A stretch of 13,371 bases of DNA from Alphaproteobacteria bacterium (GCA_017557925.1 JAFYWO010000009.1:1-13371), one strand, 5' to 3'; numbered from the stretch's first letter, positions 6,247 to 12,870 are shown. The notes: generated by a model not told the origin, from the sequence alone. Translations and numbers: made by a program.

Positions 6247-7944
6247 TTATTTAGATGAGCCGTATCTTTCTTTTAGTTCTTCAATGCGTTCAGGGGTTAT
6301 TCGCTCAAATAGCATATCTCCGATTTCAAAAGGAGTGCCTTCTTTTAGAGAAGTTATTTGTTCTCTTACATTGAAGTCTTTAATTAATGGCATATCTTCT
6401 AATTTTAAGCCAAATTTTTCTAACATTTTAGCAGAAGTGTCAGGCATTACAGGAGAGCTTAATATTGCAAATATGCGGATTAAATTCATACAGCAACGAA
6501 GGATTTGGCTTGCCTTTTTCTCGTCTTCTTTGATTACTACCCAAGGCTCAGCTTCTGAAATATAGTTGTTACCTTCTACCCATATTTGACGAAGTTCAGC
6601 AAATGCTTTTCTAAACTCAAGCTCGTTCATATATTTGATATAGTCGTTTACTCTTGTTTGAAGTGTTGCGATAAGTTTTTCTTCCAACTCGCCGAACTCT
6701 CCACCGCTTGGAACTTCGTTACCGATTTTGGAGGAGGTCATTTTTAATACTCGTGATACAAAATTACCCAATACACCGTTTAAGTCTTTATTGATAATGT
6801 TTGCAAACAGTTCAAAGCTGAAACTTGTGTCTGAAGCTTCGGGGATGTTGCTCATTAACCAATAACGCCAGTAGTCGGCAGGGAATTCTTTAATCGCATC
6901 TTCGGCAAAAATACCTCTGTTTTCGGATTTTGAGAATTTACCGCCTTCAAAAGTTAAATAGCTTACACCTTTAAGGTAATCCACTTGTGTCCAATTTTCA
7001 CCGGTGCCCAAAAGGGTGGCAGGGAAGGTGATTGAATGGTATGGAACATTATCTTTTCCCATAAATTCTATATGACGAACATTTTTTGCATCATACCACC
7101 AGTCTTTCCAGTTACGGTTTGCGGGATCTTCATCAGCCCATTGTTTTGTTATACCTATATATCCTATCGGGGCATCAAACCATACATAAAATACTTTATC
7201 TTCATAACCTTCTTTATTTACAGGGAAACCCCATTTAAGGTCTCTTGTAATACAACGAGCCTGCAGACCTTCTTTTAGCCATTTTTGGGCAATGGAGTAT
7301 GCAACTTCCGGCCAAAACGGTTCTTTAGTGATGAGCCATTCTTTTAAGAGTGGTTCAATTTTGGGTAGGTTTAAGAACAAGTGTTTGGTTTCTCTTACTT
7401 CTAGGTTTGAAGAACCAGAAATTGTGCTTTTGGCATTGATAAGGTCTGTCGGTTCTAAAACTTGAGTGCAGTTTTCGCACTGATCACCACGAGCTTTTTC
7501 GTATCCGCAGTGAGGACAAGTTCCTGTTATGTAGCGGTCTGCTAAAAACATTTTGTCATCAACCGAATAAACTTGTTTGATTGTTCTTTCTTCTATATAA
7601 CCGTTTTTATCTAATTGTTCAAAAATGTGGTAGGTCATTTCTTTGTTCTGTTCAGAAGAAGTTCTACCAAAGAAGTCAAAAGATAAACCAAAGTCTTTAT
7701 AGGTTTTAAAATGACGGTTATGATTCATATCGCAGTAACTTTGGACATCCATTCCGGCTTTTAGGGCGCCAACTTCTGAGGTTGTGCCGTGTTCGTCTGT
7801 TCCTACTATATATAAAACGTCATTACCCATCATTCGCATATATCTGGCATAAACATCTGAAGGTAAAAGACAACCAATCATATGTCCTAAATGAGGAACT
7901 CCGTTGATATATGGGAGGGCAGAAGTTATTAGTATTTTTGACAT
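6247..7944 (-). CDS. metG: Methionyl-tRNA synthetase
   Basis: MetG charges tRNA-Met, both initiator and elongator, with methionine using ATP, in the cytoplasm. The 565-residue protein is a class Ia synthetase with the HIGH-like motif HLGH (18-21) in the Rossmann fold. A zinc-binding knuckle in the connective peptide has Cys143/Cys146 (CPHC) and Cys156/Cys159 (CENC), and the KMSKS loop is present as KFSKS (336-340). The tail is an alpha-helical anticodon domain. The C-terminal EMAPII-like tRNA-binding domain found in longer MetG proteins is absent, which is a normal variant. AAAGGAG (7961-7955) lies 10 bases before the ATG. The gene is transcribed alone from a promoter divergent to the gene at 8106. 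Confidence 0.98.
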   Translation of the reverse strand: MSKILITSALPYINGVPHLGHMIGCLLPSDVYARYMRMMGNDVLYIVGTDEHGTTSEVGALKAGMDVQSYCDMNHNRHFKTYKDFGLSFDFFGRTSSEQNKEMTYHIFEQLDKNGYIEERTIKQVYSVDDKMFLADRYITGTCPHCGYEKARGDQCENCTQVLEPTDLINAKSTISGSSNLEVRETKHLFLNLPKIEPLLKEWLITKEPFWPEVAYSIAQKWLKEGLQARCITRDLKWGFPVNKEGYEDKVFYVWFDAPIGYIGITKQWADEDPANRNWKDWWYDAKNVRHIEFMGKDNVPYHSITFPATLLGTGENWTQVDYLKGVSYLTFEGGKFSKSENRGIFAEDAIKEFPADYWRYWLMSNIPEASDTSFSFELFANIINKDLNGVLGNFVSRVLKMTSSKIGNEVPSGGEFGELEEKLIATLQTRVNDYIKYMNELEFRKAFAELRQIWVEGNNYISEAEPWVVIKEDEKKASQILRCCMNLIRIFAILSSPVMPDTSAKMLEKFGLKLEDMPLIKDFNVREQITSLKEGTPFEIGDMLFERITPERIEELKERYGSSK

Positions 7945-7984
7945 TTTATATATTCTCCTTTAAGTTTAATTACAAAACGATGCT

Positions 7985-8012
7985 ATTTTAGGAGATATTT
8001 TTTTTATTTCAA
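7985..8012 (-). promoter_or_regulatory. Candidate metG promoter
   Basis: On the minus strand TTGAAA (8012-8007), a 16-base spacer and TAAAAT (7990-7985) would start transcription about 35 bases before the metG ATG. Confidence 0.5.
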
Positions 8013-8051
8013 GTGTTATTAAAGAGAAAGCATTAAAATTCTTGATAGTTA

Positions 8052-8079
8052 TTGACAGTATGGTCAAAAATGTTATAAT
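8052..8079 (+). promoter_or_regulatory. Consensus sigma70 promoter of the gene at 8106
   Basis: Perfect TTGACA (8052-8057) and perfect TATAAT (8074-8079) are separated by 16 bases. An inverted repeat TTGAC (8052-8056) / GTCAA (8063-8067) overlaps the -35 and could be an operator half-site pair. The start codon is 27 bases past the -10. Confidence 0.75.
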
Positions 8080-8105
8080 ACCTGTATATTTTATAGGAGT
8101 TAGCT

Positions 8106-8675
8106 ATGAGTGAAAACATTAAATGGAATGCAGAAATTATGGAATTGCCGGATGATATTTCGTTTGCCGGATGTATGGACAGATTAAACAGTTCTAAAAA
8201 TTATAAATCGGATAAATTGTTTGCTTATGATTGTCGCAAAGTTGCTCAATATGCGGTAAATGACAGTCGTTTTAATGATGATGTGTTTGATATGTATGAC
8301 AGACTATTAAATGATGGTGTTTCTCAAGTTGTTGAAGATGATATATGTTATTCTTTGGGTGAAATGCTTCATTTTAATTCTTCTTTGAAAAATGATGTTG
8401 CGGAAATTGGAGTAAAATATCATCCTTTGTTTGAAAAAAATTTGAACAGACAGTCTCATTTGTATTCTGATGAACTTCTTGATGTCAATTCTTTGGTTGT
8501 TGAAGAAATGAGAAAAAGAAATGATGATTTGATGGGAAAAATTAAGATTAAAATAGGAAAAGATAAAGATGTGGTAAAGCAAAATACTGAGGTTAATAAT
8601 CAGCAGGATACAGTTAATGACAGGAAATTTGGCGTAAAAGTTGATATGTCTTTGTTTGGTGGTAAAGAATTATAG
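8106..8675 (+). CDS. Unrecognised acidic cytoplasmic protein
   Basis: The gene encodes 189 residues with no signal peptide or membrane segment and no motif I recognise. The first 150 residues look mainly helical and are rich in Asp, Asn and Ser, with CRKVAQYAVNDSRFNDDVFD and LLDVNSLVVEEMRKRNDDLM as likely helices. A charged linker (about 145-172, many Lys, Gln and Asn) leads to a short tail ending FGVKVDMSLFGGKEL. Translation is well signalled by AGGAG (8095-8099), 6 bases before the ATG, and a consensus promoter lies directly upstream, so the gene is real and probably well expressed. It is followed after 119 bases by the HAD phosphatase and zeta-like kinase genes on the same strand, but these have their own candidate promoter, so a functional link is only possible. 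No function is assigned. Confidence 0.85.
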   Translation: MSENIKWNAEIMELPDDISFAGCMDRLNSSKNYKSDKLFAYDCRKVAQYAVNDSRFNDDVFDMYDRLLNDGVSQVVEDDICYSLGEMLHFNSSLKNDVAEIGVKYHPLFEKNLNRQSHLYSDELLDVNSLVVEEMRKRNDDLMGKIKIKIGKDKDVVKQNTEVNNQQDTVNDRKFGVKVDMSLFGGKEL

Positions 8676-8732
8676 AAATTTTTTGCTTTTTTAGTTATAT
8701 GCAAAAAATGTGTAATAAAACGTAATATTTTG

Positions 8733-8762
8733 TTGATTTAAATTCATAAAAATCTCTATATA
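8733..8762 (+). promoter_or_regulatory. Candidate promoter of the HAD phosphatase/kinase operon
   Basis: TTGATT (8733-8738) and TATATA (8757-8762) are separated by 18 bases; CTATAT at 17 bases is an alternative register resembling alphaproteobacterial promoters. The start codon at 8795 is about 32 bases past the -10. Confidence 0.5.
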
Positions 8763-8794
8763 GTTTGTTTTGTAAAACAGATAGGAGATTCTTG

Positions 8795-9253
8795 ATGATT
8801 TTTTTGGATATGGATGGTGTTTTAGTTGATTTTGATGGCGAATTTGAAAGAAATCACGGAATTTTACCATATAAACTTCCTCGTCAGGAACTTTGGCAGA
8901 TAGTTTTGGATACTAAAGACTATTGGGTAAATTTGCCAAAGTTAAAAGATGCAGATGAGTTGGTTAATTATCTTAACAGGTTCGGTTTCAAAATATTAAC
9001 CGGCCTTCCGCAATACGGTTTTGATAAAGCTGAAGTTGAAAAGAAAAAATGGCTTCTTAATCACTACGGTATTAAGGAAGGTGTTATTTGTTGCTTATCC
9101 AAAGATAAACAAAATTATGGAAAAAAGGGAGATATTTTAATAGATGACAGGCTACCTAATATTGAACGTTGGGTTGAAATGGGTGGTGTCGGTATATTAC
9201 ATACATCTGCCGAGGATACTATCAGACAGTTAAAAGAATTGAATTATAAATAG
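8795..9253 (+). CDS. HAD-family 5'(3')-deoxyribonucleotidase-like phosphatase
   Basis: This 152-residue cytoplasmic HAD hydrolase is most like the NT5C/5'(3')-deoxyribonucleotidase family, which removes phosphate from nucleoside monophosphates. Motif I is DMDGVLVD (residues 5-12), with nucleophile Asp5 and acid/base Asp7. Family-typical DYWVNLPKLKDADELVNYL follows at 42-60. Motif II is Thr69 in KILTGLP. The motif III lysine is probably in SKDKQNYGKKG (102-112), and motif IV is LIDDRLPNIERW (115-126), with Asp117 and Asp118. An earlier in-frame ATG at 8765 exists, but 8795 follows AGGAG (8783-8787) by 7 bases and places Met directly before the first beta strand, so it is chosen. The zeta-like kinase gene starts 15 bases after its stop, so the two form an operon. 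Similar genes occur in phages as well as chromosomes. The true substrate is unproven. Confidence 0.85.
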   Translation: MIFLDMDGVLVDFDGEFERNHGILPYKLPRQELWQIVLDTKDYWVNLPKLKDADELVNYLNRFGFKILTGLPQYGFDKAEVEKKKWLLNHYGIKEGVICCLSKDKQNYGKKGDILIDDRLPNIERWVEMGGVGILHTSAEDTIRQLKELNYK

Positions 9254-9268
9254 TGAAGTTATATTGAG

Positions 9269-10354
9269 ATGAGAAAAGAAACCAAAAGACAAATATTACA
9301 AAAATCCGATGAATTATTAAATTATTTAGATTCTATTAAATGTGGTGACACTGTTCGCTTTAGTGAAGGTGAAGTCAGAGAAATTCTTAAAAAAGAAGAA
9401 AAAGGAGCTAAAGAGAATTACGATAATGCAATTCGTAAGTTTTTAGAAAGAAATAACGAAACCAAAGGTGCAAACGTAAAAAGATTTATTGTATATTGGG
9501 GGTATCCCGGTGCCGGTAAGTCTGTTATGACACAAAAACTAATTGAAAGATTTGCTAAAGATGAGGATTGTTTGCCTTTTAATATTATTGATAAGGATGA
9601 ACACAGGTCTTTGTTCCCTAATTTGTTTGAATACTTAAAAGGTGAACATATTGATGAATGTGAAAGATTTGCCGGTGTTACTATTGATTATGTCAGAAAA
9701 ATTTTGGATTTATCTTTAGAAAAAGGCAATCGCTCGGTATTGTCTGTAGGTTCTATGGGGGCAGGGGTTGAATTTAAGGATAATGCGCAAAAAGCCATTG
9801 AGTATGGTTATAAACCTTGTGCCGTATATATGGCTGTTAATCCAGATATTGCATATTTAAGTAATATTTACAGAAGTGCCGTTCTTTATGATAAGATTAT
9901 TTTTAAGAATCAGCAATTATATCCAAGACTTGTTTCTAATGAGTATTTTACAAGAGTTGTTGAGCAGTTGCCAAGAATGATTAAGAATATTGACAGGTTT
10001 CAAAAAGAAAATGCTGAAAATGTTGATTTGTTGGTTGTAAATAGAGCCAATGAGTTGGTTTATGACTCTAGAGGATTGCACGATATAGATGTTTTATCGG
10101 TAATTGAAAGAGAAGAAGAGGGTAATAACCTTAGAATTGATGATATTATAACAATCAATAAGCAGTTGCATAAGATTTCTGAAAGTATGAAATATCGTTA
10201 TGAAAATGGTATTTATGTGCCGGCAAGAAGTGAAGTTGATGTGGCAAAAGTTGCTGTTTCTAATATCAAAGAGCTTGTTAGCAGACAAAGAGATGATAAT
10301 GCTAACGAAAAGGCTCGTATTTGGCTTGATATGGCTTCCGGTTTTGGGATGTAA
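9269..10354 (+). CDS. Zeta-toxin-like P-loop kinase
   Basis: This 361-residue protein has a helical, charged N-terminal region (about 1-68) followed by a P-loop kinase domain. The Walker A motif GYPGAGKS is at 78-85. A zeta-toxin-like block IDKDEHRSLFP follows at 107-117, where Asp108, Asp110 and Arg113 match the family DxDxxR pattern used for substrate phosphorylation. GNRSVLSVGSMGAG (153-166) occupies the next strand, and a conserved Tyr-Arg lies at 201-202. Classical zeta toxins (PezT) phosphorylate UDP-N-acetylglucosamine and stop cell-wall synthesis. Here the usual Glu-Thr after the third strand is replaced by Ser-Val-Gly, so the substrate may differ. The C-terminal 150 residues are helical and unrecognised. 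No epsilon/PezA-like antitoxin adjoins it. The ribosome binding site is weak, and the gene probably depends on the HAD gene 15 bases upstream. A strong terminator follows. Confidence 0.8.
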   Translation: MRKETKRQILQKSDELLNYLDSIKCGDTVRFSEGEVREILKKEEKGAKENYDNAIRKFLERNNETKGANVKRFIVYWGYPGAGKSVMTQKLIERFAKDEDCLPFNIIDKDEHRSLFPNLFEYLKGEHIDECERFAGVTIDYVRKILDLSLEKGNRSVLSVGSMGAGVEFKDNAQKAIEYGYKPCAVYMAVNPDIAYLSNIYRSAVLYDKIIFKNQQLYPRLVSNEYFTRVVEQLPRMIKNIDRFQKENAENVDLLVVNRANELVYDSRGLHDIDVLSVIEREEEGNNLRIDDIITINKQLHKISESMKYRYENGIYVPARSEVDVAKVAVSNIKELVSRQRDDNANEKARIWLDMASGFGM

Positions 10355-10375
10355 TTTTGAGTTATATTATGATTT

Positions 10376-10399
10376 AAGCCACCTTTGGGTGGCTTTTTT
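10376..10399 (+). terminator. Terminator of the HAD phosphatase/kinase operon
   Basis: A perfect 8-bp stem AAGCCACC (10376-10383) / GGTGGCTT (10388-10395) with a 4-base loop is followed by six T (10394-10399). It lies 21 bases after the kinase stop codon. Confidence 0.9.
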
Positions 10400-10400
10400 G

Positions 10401-10559
10401 ATATAGGAAGAAGCATTTATAGGACTTTTCTTAATAGGTAATAAGATTAAACATAGCTTTATTCAAAAAGTAAAATAATGTAAAATTCATAGCAAAGATT
10501 ATAAAAATATTATACAATATTTTATATTTGGTAATTGGCGAATAAGAAAACTTATTATG
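10401..10559. other. AT-rich intergenic stretch
   Basis: No gene or RNA is seen here. The only structure is an all-AT inverted repeat AAAATATT (10504-10511) / AATATTTT (10516-10523), which could be chance in sequence of this composition. Confidence 0.4.
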
Positions 10560-10634
10560 AGCTTGATTGTTTTTTAGACTGGATTGCCACGCTACGCTCG
10601 CAATGACGGGGGCAGGGTAGACTGGATTGCCACG
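10560..10634 (+). repeat. Larger direct repeat, copy 1
   Basis: Starting at AGCTTGATTGTTTTTTAGAC, this about 75-base segment contains one palindromic unit and the start of the next. It recurs at 10805-10882 with a few indels and substitutions, so the cluster grew partly by duplicating a block wider than a single unit. Confidence 0.75.
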
Positions 10635-10745
10635 CCTACGGCTCGCAATGACGGGGAGGGAGTGTGTGGCAAAATGGCGAGAGAGTGCATTGTGTTTTAT
10701 GAGGAGTATTCCTCACTCGTCATCACGAGGAGCGTTCCCCTTTTT

Positions 10746-10780
10746 CGTCATCACGAGGAGCGAATGCGACGTGGTGATCC
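10746..10780 (-). repeat. Covarying variant of the palindromic unit, inverted
   Basis: Read on the minus strand this unit is GGATCACCACG...CTCGTGATGACG. Against the standard GGATTGCCACG...CTCGCAATGACG it differs by TG to CA in one arm and CA to TG in the other, so the stem pairing is kept. A half copy of the same variant is at 10718-10734, and a small hairpin TGAGGA/TCCTCA lies at 10700-10715 beside it. Confidence 0.75.
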
Positions 10781-10804
10781 ATAGGTGGAAAGCCACATTG
10801 AATA

Positions 10805-10882
10805 AGCTTGATTGTTTTTTAGACTGGATTGCCACGCCTAACGGCTCGCAATGACGGGAGCAGGGTAGACTGGATTGCCACG
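10805..10882 (+). repeat. Larger direct repeat, copy 2
   Basis: Second copy of the block at 10560-10634, again starting AGCTTGATTGTTTTTTAGAC and running through a full unit into the beginning of the next. That next unit (10867-10908) has a distinct inner hairpin GGCAAT/ATTGCC. Confidence 0.75.
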
Positions 10883-10998
10883 GCAATAAATTGCCTCGCA
10901 ATGACTGGCAGGGATAGTAGCTTACTAAGTTTCGGCTTGCAGTAACAGAATTTGTAGCTATGTTTGAGCCATAAAAATATTACTAAAAGCAAAAGTTT

Positions 10999-11415
10999 AT
11001 GTTTCAAACTAAAAGAAAGGTTAATGTAGAATGTTTGATAGAAAATGGGGAAAATATTAATCAAAAAGATAAAGAGGGGAATAGTTCTTTAATGTTAGCA
11101 GTAAAGAATTGTAAAGGTGAGTATAGTTATTGCTATGGTACTTATGATGTTTTTGAAGAAATTACTGAAGTGTTATTAAAGAATGGAGTTGATGTAAATG
11201 CGGTTAATAATAAAAGTGAGAAGGCGCTTGATATAGCTAAAAAAGAAGAGAAAATAAATGATAAAGTAATTGAGTTGTTGTTATGATATGGGGCTAAAGA
11301 GGGGAAAGATGTTAAGAATAATACGAGTGTTTTGAAAAAAAATATTTGATAAACCGGATATGCTAAGGTAGTTGATATAGTTAAATATGAATTTAGGTAT
11401 ACTTATTGTTGTTGA
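10999..11415 (+). pseudogene. Decayed ankyrin-repeat gene
   Basis: The frame from 10999 encodes 95 residues with ankyrin character: CLIENGENINQKDKEGNSSL, then LLKNGVDVNAVNNKSEKALD and KVIELLL. It stops at TGA (11284-11286), exactly where an ankyrin repeat would continue with KYGA. In the same frame the sequence after the stop reads YGAKEGKDVKNNTSVLKKNI, then TGA-TAA (11347-11352), then TGYAKVVDIVKYEFRYTYCC to a TGA at 11413. The homology therefore continues across three stops. At the 5' end there is no ribosome binding site and no signal peptide, and an in-frame TAA lies at 10984, so the start is also lost. The palindromic repeat cluster ends only about 90 bases upstream and may have replaced the original start. 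It is distantly like the intact ankyrin gene at 3017-3598. A shortened 95-residue product is possible but unlikely. Confidence 0.7.
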
Positions 11416-11434
11416 TACTTTTAGTTTTGCAAGT

Positions 11435-11466
11435 ATTAAAAAAGGGGCTAGTTCTTAGCCCCTTTT
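11435..11466 (-). terminator. Terminator of the trmJ operon
   Basis: A perfect 11-bp stem AAAAGGGGCTA (11440-11450) / TAGCCCCTTTT (11456-11466) with a 5-base loop is followed on the minus strand by TTTTTTAAT. It lies 7 bases past the trmJ stop and would also stop transcripts of the pseudogene from the other side. Confidence 0.88.
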
Positions 11467-11473
11467 AATGGAG

Positions 11474-12184
11474 TTATTTGGGTGTATCTTTTAAGATATT
11501 TATAACGCCATAAAGAGAGTTTAATTCTTGAGTGGTGAGTTGTGAGCGTGTGAATATATTATTTATGTTTCTGATTAAACTTTCGGTGTGGTCAGTATTT
11601 TTTAGGCGAGGGGATTTTTTTATATGGTCATCAAGTGTTGTTAAAAATTTCAAAAGTTTTTCTTTAGAAGCAATTTCTCCACCGTTGGTTTGGAATGTTG
11701 TATGTGGAGAGGTTAGAGTTGTTTTGTAGTATTCATAACTCAATATTAAAACCGCTTGGGCGAGATTTAGTGATGAATGTTCCGGATTTAGCGGAACTTC
11801 AACAATGGCATCACTTAGTGATATGTCATCATTTTCAAGCCCTGTTCTTTCACATCCGAACATAAATCCTACTTTGAGATTATAAGGATAGTTTTGCGCC
11901 ATATATTCTGCAGTCATAACCTGTTTTACCTGATGACGTGGTCGTGCGGTTGCTGAATATACCAACTCTAAATCAGCAATAGCTTCTTGGGTTGTGGAAT
12001 ATATCTTGGAGTTGGTTAAAATTTCTTCAGAGCCAGAAGATGCACGAAGCGCAATTATGTCTGTCGGAGATTGCTCCGGCGATACGATACGAAGCTCGGT
12101 TAAAGTGCAATTTTTCATAGCACGAGCAACCATTCCGATATTTTCGGCAAGTTGCGGTTTTACTAAAATTATTACAGGTTTCAT
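11474..12184 (-). CDS. trmJ: tRNA 2'-O-methyltransferase TrmJ (SpoU/TrmH family)
   Basis: TrmJ transfers a methyl group from S-adenosylmethionine to the 2'-hydroxyl of the nucleotide at position 32 in the anticodon loop of certain tRNAs. The 236-residue SPOUT-fold protein has the three family motifs: ENIGMVARAMKN (14-25) with catalytic Arg21; GFMFGCERTGLEND (106-119); and PLNPEHSSLNLAQAV (131-145), which forms the trefoil knot that binds the cofactor. The helical C-terminal tail (about 150-236) is the usual TrmJ extension used for dimerisation and tRNA binding. AAGGA (12195-12191) lies 6 bases before the ATG and directly abuts the stop codon of the upstream secreted-protein gene, so the two are cotranscribed and probably translationally coupled. 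The closely related LasT-type proteins are the main alternative. Confidence 0.93.
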   Translation of the reverse strand: MKPVIILVKPQLAENIGMVARAMKNCTLTELRIVSPEQSPTDIIALRASSGSEEILTNSKIYSTTQEAIADLELVYSATARPRHQVKQVMTAEYMAQNYPYNLKVGFMFGCERTGLENDDISLSDAIVEVPLNPEHSSLNLAQAVLILSYEYYKTTLTSPHTTFQTNGGEIASKEKLLKFLTTLDDHIKKSPRLKNTDHTESLIRNINNIFTRSQLTTQELNSLYGVINILKDTPK

Positions 12185-12195
12185 TATCTTTCCTT

Positions 12196-12699
12196 TTATG
12201 GTATTTGATTTTTTATTGTTGTTATGGTGTTTTTTATGCTTCGGGAGGCATCATTGATAAATTTATCGGTTGAGAATTTTGGCACGGAAATAGAAGGAGT
12301 GTCAATTTTGGGGATTGAAAAATCAAAACCAGATGTGGAATTTGATGGTACCGGTTGTTGAGAACCATAAGCTATGTTTGGTTGTTTTTTATTATGTATT
12401 TTTTTAGGCAGAGAAACTCTTTTTGGGTAGGCAACTTCATTGTTGTCAGGTTGGGCATCTGAAGAAGAAAAATATGATTTTAATTTATCCCAAAATGTAG
12501 GAGAATTTTCAGAAGGTTTAGCAAGTTGTATTTGCTGAGGTGTTGTTTGTGAATTATTCAGGATGTTGTTTCTTTTTTGATAGGTTTGTTCAATTTGTTC
12601 TTTGGTGTTTGGTATCGCCCAAGGATTTGTGCTTAAATTTTGAGCATAAATATTTGCGGTATAAACAAAAAAAATTAAACTCAAAAATATTGTTTTCAT
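12196..12699 (-). CDS. Small secreted protein of unknown function
   Basis: The 167-residue product has a clear signal peptide (MKTIFLSLIFFVYTANIYA, cleavage after about Ala19) and a mature part of low complexity, rich in Asn, Gln, Ser, Pro and Lys, that looks largely disordered. Visible segments are NPWAIPNTKEQIEQTYQKRN near 25-44, an amphipathic FWDKLKSYFSSS near 69-80, and a C-terminal run of short Ile/Pro/Ser repeats (FSIPKIDTPSISVPKFSTDK, near 126-145) followed by a basic tail. No enzyme motif or lipobox is present. It is probably periplasmic and perhaps envelope-bound through the amphipathic parts; this is inference. AAGGTG (12710-12705) lies 5 bases before the ATG. It is the first gene of an operon with trmJ, whose ribosome binding site directly adjoins its stop. 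The pairing with a tRNA methylase suggests shared expression, not shared function. Confidence 0.85.
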   Translation of the reverse strand: MKTIFLSLIFFVYTANIYAQNLSTNPWAIPNTKEQIEQTYQKRNNILNNSQTTPQQIQLAKPSENSPTFWDKLKSYFSSSDAQPDNNEVAYPKRVSLPKKIHNKKQPNIAYGSQQPVPSNSTSGFDFSIPKIDTPSISVPKFSTDKFINDASRSIKNTITTIKNQIP

Positions 12700-12760
12700 T
12701 TTAACACCTTAAATATATTAGAAAAATCTATAGTATTTTTAAATGTTATTATTTAAAAAA

Positions 12761-12780
12761 AACTTAAAGTTTAAGGATAT
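12761..12780 (+). repeat. Duplicated ribosome-binding motif, upstream copy
   Basis: AACTTAAAGTTTAAGGATAT here differs by one substituted or extra base from AACTTAAATTTAAGGATAT at 13068-13086, which is the nifJ ribosome binding site. Both are followed within a few bases by an ATG. Confidence 0.6.
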
Positions 12781-12781
12781 T

Positions 12782-12820
12782 ATGTTGTTATGTAAGGCTC
12801 ATAAAAAACAAAAAGTTTAA
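12782..12820 (+). other. Possible 12-codon leader ORF or relic start
   Basis: ATG at 12782 follows AAGGA (12773-12777) by 4 bases and opens a frame reading MLLCKAHKKQKV before TAA (12818-12820). The stop lies directly against the inverted repeat at 12822-12870. It could be a leader peptide or the relic of a duplicated gene start. Confidence 0.25.
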
Positions 12821-12821
12821 G

Positions 12822-12870
12822 AAGCCTGTAAAATTAAAATTTTAAAAATATTTTTTATGAAAACAGGCTT
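12822..12870. repeat. Inverted repeat in the nifJ upstream region
   Basis: AAGCCTGT (12822-12829) and ACAGGCTT (12863-12870) are perfect 8-base arms, extendable outward by four A-T pairs with a small bulge. They enclose 33 bases of AT-rich sequence that can itself fold. T tracts at the flanks are too short for a confident terminator call in either direction. Confidence 0.55.

Larger units (their letters stand above)
10560..10908. repeat. Cluster of REP-like palindromic repeats
   Basis: A GC-rich block in AT-rich surroundings holds about six related short palindromic units. Four have the form agactGGATTGCCACG...CTCGCAATGAC: 10576-10610, 10619-10655, 10821-10858 and 10867-10908. One inverted full unit, CGTCATCACGAGGAGCG...CGTGGTGATCC, is at 10746-10780, and a half unit is at 10718-10734. 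Each folds as a short hairpin through ATTGC/GCAAT or ATCAC/GTGAT. Repeats of this look are known from many bacterial genomes, including Rickettsiales and Wolbachia (from memory, not searched). Any open frames through the block are by-products of the repeats. Confidence 0.85.

Noticed and set aside
8679..8708. Terminator after the gene at 8106
   Set aside because: TTTTTTGC/GCAAAAAA can pair, but the stem is almost all A-T, the loop is 14 bases and no T tract follows on the plus strand.
8765..8794. ATG at 8765 as the HAD gene start
   Set aside because: It lies within a few bases of the predicted transcript start, has no ribosome binding site, and would add ten residues before the first strand of the HAD fold.
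10576..10908. CRISPR array
   Set aside because: The units are few, irregularly spaced, in both orientations and variable in length, with no constant spacer size.
10584..11064. Several overlapping open frames in the repeat cluster on both strands
   Set aside because: They arise from the GC-rich palindromic units and have no ribosome binding sites or protein-like character.
11284..11286. UGA read as tryptophan, which would extend the ankyrin gene
   Set aside because: htpG ends in TGA at its expected length, and a TAA follows in the ankyrin frame at 11350, so decay explains the data better than an altered code.
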